Assembly: GCF_001186125.1 (NCBI RefSeq)
Contig: NW_014040345.1
Location: 48,536 to 96,333, forward strand
Direction of reading: 5' to 3'
Source of the DNA: Sphaeroforma arctica JP610
Lineage: Eukaryota > Opisthokonta > Ichthyosporea > Ichthyophonida
Length of the DNA stretch: 47,798 nt
Below, one piece after another: positions 33,639-46,044 of this stretch. Position numbers and translations under genes: made by a program. The notes beneath the pieces are model-generated. The model did no database searches. It worked only from the letters and a program-made list of their open reading frames with translations, and had not been told where the DNA came from. Each line of letters begins with the position of its first letter. Positions within the stretch are counted from its first letter, which is position 1.

Positions 33639-36600
33639 CTAGAACAAATACATGCTGGTGATGTCCTTGGCGCCAAAAGGGTCCAGGCAGTTCGGACACT
33701 TCCTTTGACGAGACTCGTACCGATCCTGCAGAAGAATGAGCAAGTAAACATTAAATAATAATAAAAACTACGGATACGATAGTTAAAACCGATTCAAAGT
33801 GCGAGAAATCAATGGCGATCATGTCACGTTTCACTCAACGCATGACCATCACGAGTGCCGTTCAATAAACATTACCAATCCAATATTCATGCGACTTGTG
33901 CTTGCAGACTGCGATGAGTATGCATTTTGAACGGGAAGACTCGTGAGTCGTCGATACCGATATTGATACGCAAGAAGTGATTAAAAAACAACCAAAAATG
34001 TAGAAACAGATAGTTTTACCTGGGGAGATGCAGCCACAAAGGTGAGAGACGAAATTTATAATCAAATACTTTCATTCAAGTACAAAACCCTAAAACATCT
34101 GACCGTAGCAGAAAGCCATGCAACAAACTGATTGTTGAAATAGTACTACAATACATAAATCAAACCCGATATCAGACGGGTACTCGCGATACGAATCGAA
34201 AAGTCACTATTTCCCTAAAACGCTAAAATCGATTCCAATAACAACAATATTTTAAAGTACGGGGAAGATAAAGCAACGACAACTGTGTCATAAAAGACTC
34301 GATAAGCAAAAGATAGTGGCTAAGCGTAGCAGGAACAAAGGGTCTACTTACCGTGATACAAACATTGCAGAACACATGTTGGCACTTGGTTAGCATGGTG
34401 TTCTTTTTCCTCCTCTTGCAAAGTGTGCACATAACCAACTCCTGCAGATAAGAAGTACATCATTGCATTAGTTCTAAGGGCAAAAAAGAGGTTGCGCTGT
34501 AGTCGTTGATACGTCGCGGTGACCAACGGGCAATAACATACCATATTTTATAATACAAATATCAATCCAAATGCCCTCATCAATAGCCAACGACTCTACC
34601 AGAATTTGACACACAGCTCAGGGGAGAGTTCAGGAATCCTTGTACAAGCACAAATTGTATGTTCGTTTGCACAAAAGAAGAAGCAATCTGACACATCCTC
34701 CGCAGAAAGAACACCAACGCCACACCCGATCTTCACACAGCCCGCAACAGAAATTCCTAGGCTTCAAGTGGCGGCAAATGCGTGTGCCTGTTTTCCAGAC
34801 TGCAAGTGCCTGTTCTACGCCCACTGAGTCAATGTTGGACATCAGAGTACCACGTTGCCCATCATACTGAATAATCTCACCTACTCAAACCAGCCTTTAC
34901 AGACAACTCAGACGAGTGACTACATATCACGTGACACTGATTAAATGACATTCCGTGGAAAGGTTGTTAACTACGTCACAACTATATATGCAGTGGAATG
35001 CCACGGCCGATGGACCTTGTGGAGATGAGGGCAGTGTGATACGTGTTCTACACATACCTTCAAAGACTTAATCTCTTCCTCGAGGACATCTCTTTCGCTA
35101 ACTTCATCGGATTCTCCATTTGGTCCGGTTCGATTTAACTGCTTCTCCAGCTTATTCTTTTTCTCCTACACAATGCCAGTACAAAGTTTTAATAAACAGG
35201 ACTCAAGGAATGGCTCAAAAACTGTTAAACGTTTTCACGGTATGCATAGTCATACAAATTCCAGAGATATGCGATTCAAAGACAAAATAAAAATCAACAC
35301 TGGAAGTACTGCATAAGCACCAAAATCTCGTGCATCGACCCTTGAAGGATTGAGTCATGGGAAAAGAGCAAAAGTTGCTCAAGACCACGTGCCGGCGTGT
35401 CGTGTCAGGACATCCTTTCAACGCAAGTCACAGGCACAGGCCTATACATTGGCGTGTCAGGACATCCTTTCAACGCAAATCACAAGCGCAGGCCTATAAA
35501 CCCTAAATCAACGCAGGTCACAGGTGCAGGCCTATACATTCCGCACGCAAATGAACTGTAAACCAAATCAAAGCGAAAGTAGCGACGTAGACTTGGTTGT
35601 CCATTGCGTTGTACGCTACAACGTCATTGCGAACATACCTGGAGGCGGTTCTTTTGATGCTCGATGGTCTGTATTTCCTCATTCTTGGTCTGAACGAGTT
35701 TATCTAATTCGTCGGCGCGTGCTTTCTCCTGCAACAAGAGGGACGTGAAGGCAGACACCAAATTAGTATAAGAACTTAAATCAATTGATAACACAACAAA
35801 GCATCCAGCATGAGTATAAGTGTGATTCCCTTTGCGCTTACTTACATAGTCACACACAGGGATGCCACTAGCCCCTACAAGATGCAAAATTATATATGTA
35901 AAGGTAGAGGTACTCTTTAATCTGTGCACACAACACCTACCTGGGCGAGGAGCAGCTTGACTTCGCACTCCGCTTGCAGCGCCTCAACGGACTTCTTCTT
36001 GTGGATGTCCAGGGCCTGTTGTTTGGTCCACGAGTCCTTCTCTAATATTGTTATTTGGTCTTTCATGCTCTGCAGAGGGTTACGAATTGGATATTGTTGG
36101 CTTTCGTGTTCTACAGTAATATGACAATCACACACTCGACCTTGACACTTTGAATGCAACCACTACGCAATATACATATTCCAGCTAAAAAATTCCTACA
36201 TACATACATACAATAAATATAAAAACGGTAATTGCTGGGGCACTACGCACGTAGTCATACCTTGATTCGTTCCTCGAGTGCGCTGACTAATGCGTGCGAC
36301 GTGTCCACGGTGTGTTTGAGTTGGAGAGCCTTGTTGTCGGCTTCGCTCTTCGCTTCGTTCAGTAACTTGACACTCTGCCGACGAAAAGAAATCCAAAACC
36401 GATAAAAATCAGGATCAATTGGAGAGGAATGAATGAAACAGCCTGTTGACGTGGGTATAAAAATTTCAATAAATACTGACAACAAATCGCAGGAGGAAAA
36501 GAAGCCAAAAATTTCGGGCGTGCTGGACTTTGCCTTACCACATCTGTTAACGTCTGTGCATGAGAGCGCCAAGATGCAAACAAGTACAGCGTTTTGAGTA

Positions 36601-39600
36601 TAGGCAACTGGTCAGTTTATGTTTTTTTTAACAACTCAACATTCAAATAAATATGAACGGTGTACTACAATCATTCAACACTTCTACTCACACTTCTCGG
36701 ATATTATGACATGTATAGATATAAACACAAGCTACAGCTAATAGCATTAACAATGAATGTAATGTATTATCCAGGGTCCATACATCCCATCCCCATAACA
36801 AAGAGCATCGCATGAAGAGTTATTGGGAATGGCTTACCGCTTCCGTTTTGTTCATTGACGATAGCAACACTACGTTGTTGTCTTCCAGATTGGTGATTTG
36901 TTCGAGTAATCGTACATTGTGTTCTTGCACTTCATAATAGGATTTGCTGATAGATTCCATTTCGTTCATGAAAATAGTTATTTCTTCATCCTGTGCGTAG
37001 ATACGAAAGAAAATATGAGTGAATATGTACAGTATGTAAATGGTTTTAAGTAAAGCCATATGAGAGTTGTGCTTAATTGCTAGAAAAAATACACTTAGAA
37101 CTACATGATGTCGTATAAATTATATATATACACATGAACATACACATACAAATACATAATATGAACATTCACATAAAACTACATTATGTCGTATAAATTA
37201 TATACATTTACATGAACATACACTTAGAGCTACATGATATATGTATAAATCAAATATATACATGAACATACACAGAAATACATATTGTACGTACTTAAAA
37301 TTCATTAGACTTCACATATCCAAATATAGGCAGGTGTCAATCGGGTTGGGAGCCTTAGGTGTTCTGAATGGGAACAGCTGAGTTTTCACTTCCTACCAAC
37401 AAAACACAAAGTGATGGCCAATGATCACGTGCATCGCAGTTTTACTATGTGTAGATAGATTTCCTGGTAACTCTCTTTGAAACGAGCCTCTGAGGACCAA
37501 CCACTTCTAGTCGCATATAATATATACACAATGTTTGATGTAGCGTAGCTATACCCAAGTCGTACTGCTGATTGAAAGTGAGTGAGTGAGTGAGCACGCC
37601 TATTGCCTTGTGGGCACCTTTAATGCATTTGCAGAGGGTTGAGTCACGGTACCTTGTCCTGGATGGTCTGTTTGAGGGCCTTTTCGGTGGCCTTGTCGAG
37701 TTTGCCTGAGCCCCTGTCCCTCTCCTCCTCCTTACATTTGTACAGTCGTTTCTTGAGATCATTGACCTGGTCTATTAATTTGCGCTCGGCCACCAGAGCG
37801 TCGCGCGTGCTGTCCTTGAGTTTAGATGTCGACTTATAGACAGTCAACAACGTGTTTACTTCGTTTACCTACAGTACACGGCAGAGTACACCAGAGCACA
37901 GATGACATGAGAAAAATACAAGCACACGTGGCGAGAATAAGCACATGCATTGTTAGAACAAAGCAATGAACACATGTTATGAGAAAGAGACAAATGACAG
38001 ATATCATGAGACATTTCACAGCTGTCTGGCGAAGACTGTTGGCAGATGATAGCAATACATGATCAACAGTACATACGCATACGTTGGCCCACGGGTACAA
38101 AGTGGACTATTGTCCGAGGATAGCAATACATGACCAACAGTACATACGCATACGTTAGCCCACGGGTCCACATGGAAATAGACTATTGTCAGAGGATAGC
38201 AATACATGATCAACAGTACATACGTACACGTAGTCCCTTGGGTACACATGGAAATGGACAATTGCCCGAGGATAGCAATACATGAACAACAGTACATCGC
38301 ACACGTTGGCTCACGGGTACACATGGAAATGGACTATTGTCAGAGGATAGCAATACATGACCAACAGTACATACGCATACGTTAGCCCACGGGTCCACAT
38401 GGAAATAGACTATTGTCAGAGGATAGCAAAACATGAACAACAGTACACACGCATATGTTGGCCCACGGGTACACATGGAAATGGACCATTGTTTGTACAA
38501 CACATATGATACCTGCGCCGACAAAATGAAACAGCACACCCAAGTGCACCCATCTACACACCAGTAATCCGTACACATGCGGAGACATGCACATATATGC
38601 CCATGCGCAAGTATACATTCGGGTAGTGCTGACACTAGCGGCAATAAATGCAATAAAACAGTCATTAATCCAGATATCCATTGACATATCTATATATTTG
38701 AGCATATTTTTCATTATAAAACCAACAAAAATCTAGTCAAAACATCATATGAGTATACAAACGAGTTTGGACTAACACACCAATGCAAACATGATAATTA
38801 TTCAGAATGAGCGTAGAGATATATAAGTGACACTACACATACCTAGAGTTAGGTTTCTACAATATAAATACGCTTGATATTTTAGACAACAAATATACGC
38901 AGACGCCGAGGAACTCACAAGCATAAATCCACCAATGGGAGACCATTGGAGTGCTGGTACGCATGTAGATGTACCTTGTTCTTTTCTATTCGCAACTGCT
39001 CCTGCAGCTTCTCTATCTCTCGCGATGATGCGCTGGCGCTGCCACTGGCACGCGATTGGTCTTTACTATTACTATTTGTGGTGCTGGTGGGTTTGCTGAG
39101 TTTGTCTTCTAATTCGGCATTCTTCTTCTCTTTGCTTTCACGCGTCTTTTGTAAGTCGCTCATCATTATGTTGGTGGCAGACTGCACGTCCAGTACAAAC
39201 ACTTGTTAGTCAGAAAATATGGTATGCAAGTGTACACAAACATGGGATAAACCATACATATTACACGAGATTGCAATATACAGAAAACAGGGTATTGAAA
39301 TATACAGAAAATATGGGATGAAATATACAGATAACATCTGACAAAATACACTGATAATATTTGCTAAAATAAACAGATAACATTTGATGAAATATACAGA
39401 CAACATGTGATAAATAAAATTCAGATAACATAGTGATGGAAAATACAGAAAACATGTACTGGAAAATACAGATAACATGGGATTAAAAACAAAGACAATA
39501 AGGGATGAAGTATACAGATAACATGGGATTAAATATTAAAAAAGGGATGAAGTATACAGATCTTATACTAACGCGTGGCGTGTAATCATGCCGTACATTA

Positions 39601-42600
39601 GAACGTATGTCTTTAGTGAACATTAACTGGTCTGAATGGCAAATCTTCGCAGCGAAAAGATTTATTTTCATATCCCCTGACAATAACAGACTGTGCTACG
39701 CAGCATCCGGTTGGGCATGGCATTGGGGTGTCGCATTGGCGCTCGCTCCTGATTACACGGTTGTACATATTTGTCACGTAGGCCACCCACGCCTTGTTGC
39801 CGCCAACGCGCGGGCGGAAAGTTGTTTTTAACAACACAAGAGTTATTAAATACAGTCGGAACCAACATAAAGCTACCTGCAAGCCCTTCACAACGGACAC
39901 ACACAAACAAATACTCAAGATATAAATTCCCGACAAATGTACGCGATGCATAAATGCGAATGCAGATGACTGCTTGTACGCATTTGCTATGCAGGTTGGC
40001 GCTTACTCACCTGCATGCTCTTGATCAGGTCTGTGGTGGCTGTCTTGGTGAATTCGGCCTGCTTGGTGTGTGTCAGCTGTTCGCAATTCCTCCTGAACTT
40101 GTCGCGTTCCTGGCGGCACAGAGCCATCTCTTGCTCGTGCTGGAGTATTTCCTTTGCATGTTTCTCACGCAAGTCCATCAACGCAACCTGCCACAGGAGA
40201 ACCAACACAAACCACCATGAGAAACTAATAATGCACGGCCCATGAGAAACTAACAATACAGAAAACAGGCGAACCATTACAAACAACCATGAGAAACTAA
40301 TAATACACAAAACAGGCGAACCATTACAAACAACCATGAGAAACTAATAATACACAAAACAGGCGAACCTATACAAACAACCATGAGAAACTAATAATAC
40401 ACAAAACAGGCGAACCATTACAAACAACCATGAGAAACTAATAATACACAAAAACAGGAGAACCTATACAAACAACCATGAGAAACTAATAATACACAAA
40501 AACAGGAGAACCTATACAAACAACCATGAGAAACTAATAATACACAAATCTAGAGCACCAATACAAACCACCATGGGAAACTAACAATACACAAAACAGG
40601 AGAACCACCACAAAAAATAATAATACACAGACCATGAGAAACTAATGATACACAAATCTGGAGCACCAACACAAACCACCATGAGAAACAAATGACGTAA
40701 CACAAAACAGGAGAAAATCCACAAACCACCATGAGAAACCAATTACGTATCATGGGTCAGGTTTGTTTGTGTGTGCGTGAGTTCTACGGGGCGAAGAAAT
40801 TTAATTTAATTTTTAAGACCAAGACTCATGATCCTTGAAATACCATATCAGCAACAGCAAATAATGCAACACAACATGAGAATCACCCTCTCTCACACAT
40901 TATATACGCAGATCCACACACCTCGCCCATTTCAAAGTCGGTGCGTCGGTTGGTGGTCATCTGCTGCACTTCGGTCTGGGCGCGCTCGTATGTGCGCGTG
41001 AGATCGGTTAGCTGCTTGGACACCGCCGCCAACTGCGCCAGCACCACGCGATACCTGGGACTGCCCGTGATCTGCTTCTCCGGTACTTTCACCACCCGCA
41101 GCCTGTCCAATTCCGTCATGATTTTGGACCGTTCTGTCCTCAGTTGTTCTATCTCGGCTAGGCGTTTGGCACTCTCTTGCAGAGCGTCTGTGTATTTCTG
41201 CTGCATTTCGTCGGAGGCGAGAGTAGCAGTGTCGCTGCCCGTCTTCGTGTCTGTGTGGCGCAAGTAAAACCACAGATAAGCTGAATACAGCGAGTACAAG
41301 TGTATCAAGTCATCGACAGGGATAGTTATGGAGGGCAAGGATTCACACCCACACACATGAATATTACTCAAATAAAACATACCATACTGAGTTAATGATA
41401 CCGAACAGACTTATCCCCAATACGCAAAGCAGAGAGGGCACGTGTACCTCGAAAAAGAAAGTGACAGCCCCTACAAAGAACATCTAATAACACTTGTCAA
41501 TGCAACCATATGCTTGCGTAAGCGATATCACACGCTGCTGAGAGCGGACAGCTATCATCCACACGCATATAAACTGCCTAGGATGCGTATTTGATAGTCC
41601 GCGAGTGTGTCTCCCTATCTTGCAACGTGTTCGTCTGGTGTAAACCATAAACCATTACCACAACACTCTTCTGCTGCTGTGCATCACTCTGTAATGACGC
41701 TTCAGCTGTCCTTTTGTCATGCTACTAGTTAACCGATGCCGTATTGTGCTGCTGTTCATAGGTATGATCTTACCGTGGACTGTATTAATATGCTGTGTCC
41801 ATTATGGCTGTCTTTTGTTCTTGTTGTTATTTTGCGTGTGAGGTGTAGTCGTACTGCGCAACTACCACACAAACACACGCAACCATGCTGTGCTATAGTG
41901 CGTTGAGGGGCCTATTGATTCGAAACCCAATACACAGAGTATCGTGCCTTGTCGCACAGAGCCACTACTGTGGTGTGCAATGGAGACCACGTGCTTGCCG
42001 AGACGCCATGTTGCGGCACCAGTCGCTACATAACTCGCCCGCCCAGACATTTGAGATGGCCTACTGACCGCATGTCTATAACACCATGTCCGCAAGTGCC
42101 TCGTCACATGTGCAGGCAGCTGTAGTGTGTTGTCTGTGCGCTTTGGTTGGCACTGTCGGGCGTGGTGTGCCATTGCCTTCCCTTGTGTTGCACGGTGTCA
42201 TGTAGACGGCTAGTTGCGGCCTTCCCGCAGTGTGTCTTGGGGTACTTCTTTGCCCACCGCATTTCTCTTTTGTCGTGGGATTTCTTTTATTTGTTGTATT
42301 GTTTTGTCCAATGTGTTTCCATGTTATGTGTATGTTGCGCGATGTAATGTGTTGATGTCGATGTTGTATTGTGGTGTGTTGATTTGTGTTCTCTGGTACG
42401 TATGACGCATAGTCTTGACCACAGAAATTCGATACTGCACAGCTCCGTTGAATGACAATCATTCGTTTTAGGGTTTTGGGTTAAAACCCTAAAACGGCCG
42501 AAATCCACACAACACGAATATACACACTTGAAATACTGACAGCGAGAATATACTGCGCCATGAAGCCCAGCTATTGAGATCACAATGTAATGCACATATA

Positions 42601-45600
42601 GTCCGCATCAGTCGAATGCGCAACACACGAGTACATACTTTCGGGAGCCTTGTAAATAGAAACACACGCAAGCAATTAAAACACGCTGTCCCCGCGCACA
42701 CGTTTCTGTACACACACATACACACAAGAATATTGGCACGTGTTTGCTACACACGCACACGCGTACCTTTGGTGTCGACATCGGCGTTGTCGTGCTTGAT
42801 TGCGCGTGCATCGGCGTCGTGCTTGGCCTGCGTGTCGCGTTCCCTGCCTCTGGCGTCGGCGTCATCCTTGATCTGCTGCGTGAGCTTCCTGACCTGTCGG
42901 TACAGCGTCTCCTTCTCGTCCAGCAGAGTGTCTATGCGCTGCTCATACCCTTCCTTGCCGTTTTCGGCGGCCGTGGTGACCTCTCTGACGCGGTGCAGCT
43001 CTTCTATGGCGTGGCGTGTCTTGGCCTCAAACGCGTTGACTTGCTCGCGCAGTGTGCGGTTGTGGGTGTGTAGTTGTTCGTTGTCTTTGCGGATGGTATC
43101 GAATGCCTCAGCGTCTTCAAATTGTTCCCGTAGCAGCTCGTACAGCTTGTAGTTGGCCAGCGACTGCTCCTCTATCTGTGTGATGATCTGCGCCACAAGG
43201 TCACGACTCGCGGTGCATTTACCTGCAAGGAACGACACAGAGGTAGGATATACTAGTCAACAACAGCGCAGAGGAAGTACACACATGCACAACCAGTGCG
43301 ACGCATACATCACAAATCTATGCAGATCTATGCAGGGACTAGCATAGGGTGTGCGAGCTATATATATACGCACATGTATCGCTTGGTAACTCCGCAGTAA
43401 TGCAGCTGTTGTATATGGCGTACAGTGAATAAGTATTCATCTGCACTGGAAACGACGCAGCAAAGCTGCCATGCCATATATATAAATAACAACATAACCC
43501 CAAATACCAGTGTACCACGAAGCACCCTAGAAAAAAAAAGTATACATCTGTATACATATAGCTTCACGCAAGTACACATATACGTCCATATATGTTTAAA
43601 AACCATGCACGACAACACACAATGTATGCACCAATCTATTTCCTAACACCATATGATCTTTGTTGTACTCTTTCGTGTGCTGGACGGCCTGCTAGTCGTC
43701 ACCGTAAACACTAACAGCGCCCTCATGCACACACAGAACTATCAGCACCCGACTGCAGACGCAGGTGTTAGTAGCTGCCCGTGCCGTGTATTCCCGTCTA
43801 CAGTCTTTCGCTGGGGTGTTCTACGCATGCGATGTTTGCTGCCTATATCCGTCGTTTGCCCCTCGTTCGCTGCGTGTGACTCCCCGTGTTCACTATTTTC
43901 ACTATATATAGCCCGTGATGTATCCTGTACTTTGCGCCACCCAATTTTTAACAGCAGTATATGCTGCGCATCAACATATCCAATCCCCCCCGGGCGGAGT
44001 CTGCATCACCTATGGACGACATCTCTGCGGTCAGGGTTCACCTCTCGTGCGTGCCCTGCTACGTTCACTCGGTGTGCTGTCTGTGCTGCCGTATGCCTGA
44101 GTGCCCATACGCATCTGTCGCATACTTTCATGACAATGCTTCTATTGCCATACTCAGTTTTAACCCTAAACCCTAATCGATCTCCGTTCTTTGAGCCCCA
44201 CACAGTCACAGATGCCTCTTTCAGACTACTGCGTCAGCCTTTGCGTACGACAATACACACCAACTCTCGGGATGTCCCACACGTAAGTAGTATGTCACCT
44301 CGGGGTGGCGTATGCGCCGTTGTTGTCTCATTACTATGCCAACATCGGCTAGAGATGTGCCCAAGACCGTTGCGTGCTGCTCTTCTCGGCCAAGCTAACA
44401 CAGTCAGGTGAATGCGACACACACCGCTGTGTGCATTTGTTGCCAGTATCGCTCACTCCGCCTTGTGAAGTAGTGTGCAGTAGTTTCTCATCCGCCGTGT
44501 TGTGTGTATATGTGCATGTCATCGGAATGTATAATAGGTTCCGTGTCCCGCTGGTTGCATTCGATGTTCTTTCGCACATTGTGGAGACGTGTCATTACTC
44601 CTTAGACGTAGAAGCTGTCAGTGCAAGCTCTTATACCAACAAGCACCGATGAAACACCGAATACTATATATATATATATATAACACATTGGTTAGCTACA
44701 CGAATCCATACACATTCCAAACACCATTGACGGCAACACTATTATGCAGCAAAACTATACCAACAACAACACGCGCTCATACACTGAATACAGGTACCAT
44801 CGCATCTGACATAGACCACTCGCTTACCAAGCAACACGTCCTCTCGCATATTGTCTGTGCCTTCATGCAGCTTGAGCTCGCCAATGTACTTGCTGACGGC
44901 GTTGGAATACTTGTCTGGCTCCAGGTCTTCAGGCGTGGCCTTAGGATTGATTTTTGCGTATTGCGCTAACAGGTCCATGCTCAAGGATTCCCAGTGGCCT
45001 TCAATCACCCCCACGGCGTGTTCTAAACGGTTCACCTGTGGGTGAAATAAATCCATCCGATTCAAGTACCAACATGATCAGCACTCTACTAAACACTTAC
45101 ATCGTATTTGTAACCACATGTAATGGCCGAGGCGAATTAATTGAGAACTTCGTATTGAGTATTCGTTATAGTCGCCCCTCGTCAGCAGATGATTCATTGG
45201 ATATAGTTAAACGTAAACACACAGAGTGAGCCACCAACCAACCAAATCGATGCGAACACACGGTTCGTATACTGGTGCACTTGACTGATTGTCCACAAGC
45301 GCATTTACGACTAGTGCTGCGGCAGCCCACTGCAATTCACGGTGTATCGCCTGTTCACCTATATGCGAAACTCAGAAGATTCGGAGCGAGTGTATAAAAC
45401 TGATCACGTGAATAAAACTGATCACATGCAGTGTAAAAAACCGAACTACATATAGTTATTGTAAAAGCCGGATTGTACCAATGCTGTATAGCTGAATTCA
45501 TCGATGGTATCATCCTATCATTGCGGCAACGTAAAGCAAGTCAAACTATTGCACCGCCATCACACACGAAGGTTGAATCAACTACCTTCTTGACCTGCAT

Positions 45601-46020
45601 CTTGTACCGTGTCTCCGCTGCCTGTAACTCAGTTTTCTGGAATCCGATCTTTAATACCAGTTGCTTTTTCTTGTGTGTGCCGATGTCTATGCCCGCCCAT
45701 TCTTCTGGTTCCTCTGGGGTGGCGTCCTGGGGCATATCTTCCAGTCCAGTCACCGACCTACTACTCAGCTTGACTCTGTCTTCGCGCTTAACACCAGGTG
45801 CACCACTTTCACTTTTAACCTCGTGATTTACATCTCTCTTTTCTGCCGTGTTTGTGCTGGTTGAATTCTTTGCGTTCTTCTTCGATGCTGTAGGTGAGCT
45901 ACGCTTAGGAGAATTAGAACTACCACTCTGCGACATCATCAACGCGCGTTTGGAGGGGGGCATGTGCGAGAAGTCCGACCTCTCCCGCTTGCGAGGTGGA
46001 TCGCTCCCGGTACCCTCCAT
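33639..46020 (-). CDS. BRE1: BRE1/RNF20-like E3 ubiquitin ligase for histone H2B, 14 exons
   Basis: Exons by coordinates, in transcription order: 46020-45586, 45035-44828, 43222-42767, 41250-40922, 40187-40011, 39181-38975, 37868-37653, 36990-36838, 36374-36261, 36069-35941, 35728-35639, 35165-35058, 34441-34352, 33725-33639. All junctions are GT-AG and the frame stays open, giving 932 residues, close to human RNF20 (975). The N-terminus is basic with PPSKRALM. Residues 120-874 are mostly coiled coil. A C-terminal C3HC4 RING has ligands C879, C882, C894, H896, C899, C902, C914, C917, with the family signature RRKKNTMLTKCQHVFC and ending RQRKCPNCLDPFGAKD. Known BRE1 proteins act in the nucleus with the E2 Rad6 to attach ubiquitin to H2B during transcription. 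An ATG 24 bases upstream (46044) is an alternative start. Eleven of thirteen introns are phase 0. Introns carry minisatellites and telomere-like tracts. Confidence 0.95.
34084..34096. repeat. Telomere-like tract in last BRE1 intron
   Basis: AAAACCCTAAAAC sits in the intron between the two RING exons. A second, weaker one (CCCTAAAACGCTAAAA) lies at 34213-34228 in the same intron. Confidence 0.55.
35401..35540. repeat. 52 bp tandem repeat with an embedded telomere-like tract (BRE1 intron 11)
   Basis: Units begin CGTGTCAGGACATCC at 35401 and 35453, period 52, each ending GGCCTATA. A third, partial unit (35509-35540) keeps CAACGCAGGTCACAGG...GGCCTATACATT. Its first part, about 22-24 bases, is replaced by AACCCTAAAT at 35499-35508. 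The replaced segment and the exact joint are readable by comparing the units. Confidence 0.85.
37091..37285. repeat. Irregular AT-rich repeats in BRE1 intron 7
   Basis: CTACATGAT/CTACATTAT followed by GTATAAATTATATA, and CATGAACATACAC, recur three times at uneven spacing (79 and 50 bases). Confidence 0.6.
38048..38492. repeat. 76 bp minisatellite, about six copies (BRE1 intron 6)
   Basis: GATAGCAA recurs at 38048, 38119, 38195, 38271, 38346 and 38422, a period of 71-76. The copies at 38119 and 38346 look identical over the whole unit while those between differ, suggesting a three-unit higher-order repeat. The array lies wholly within the intron between exons 6 and 7. Confidence 0.92.
39270..39570. 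repeat. Short AT-rich minisatellite (BRE1 intron 5)
   Basis: Units of the type AAATACAGATAACATGGGAT recur about a dozen times at roughly 20-45 base intervals with frequent changes. They create long chance open frames on the minus strand that are not genes. Confidence 0.75.
40210..40745. repeat. 47-48 bp minisatellite, about ten copies (BRE1 intron 4)
   Basis: CCATGAGAAACTAATAATACAC recurs at about 40288, 40335, 40382, 40429, 40477 and 40525, with more diverged copies on both sides. Each unit also carries AAAACAGG(C/A)GAACC and ACAAACAACC. It lies fully within the intron between exons 4 and 5. Confidence 0.9.
42464..42496. repeat. Palindromic telomere-like tract (BRE1 intron 3)
   Basis: Two perfect 14-base arms, CGTTTTAGGGTTTT and AAAACCCTAAAACG, flank a 5-base centre GGGTT. 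This places two TTTAGGG-type units head to head. Confidence 0.9.
44161..44176. repeat. Telomere-like tract (BRE1 intron 2)
   Basis: TAACCCTAAACCCTAA is a two-unit CCCTAAA tract in a GC-richer part of the intron. Confidence 0.75.
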
Positions 46021-46044
46021 AGCCAGTGCAGAGAACAACGCCAC

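Noticed and set aside
33397-33642. An 81-codon + strand frame overlapping the end of BRE1
   Set aside because: It overlaps the last RING exon on the other strand and has no recognisable feature.
38210-38665. Minus-strand open frames rich in Cys/Val/Leu in BRE1 intron 6
   Set aside because: They come from the 76 bp minisatellite staying open across units. They are not conserved and do not fit the exon frame.
39206-39478. Minus-strand frames rich in Phe/Tyr/Ile/Cys in BRE1 intron 5
   Set aside because: Low-complexity translation of the AT-rich minisatellite; no membrane-protein family match is apparent.
40210-40745. Regular repeats resembling a CRISPR array
   Set aside because: The units are contiguous and similar along their whole length, with no unique spacers, and sit in a eukaryotic intron. 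This is a minisatellite.
42574-43152. A 192-codon + strand Ser/Cys/Leu-rich frame
   Set aside because: It is a shadow of BRE1 exon 3, which reads as coiled coil with clean splice junctions on the minus strand.
43653-44411. A 252-codon + strand open frame within BRE1 intron 2
   Set aside because: It lies in a GC-richer intron of the opposite-strand gene, shows no domain, has chance-like composition rich in Cys/Ser/Leu, and is crossed by a telomere-like tract.
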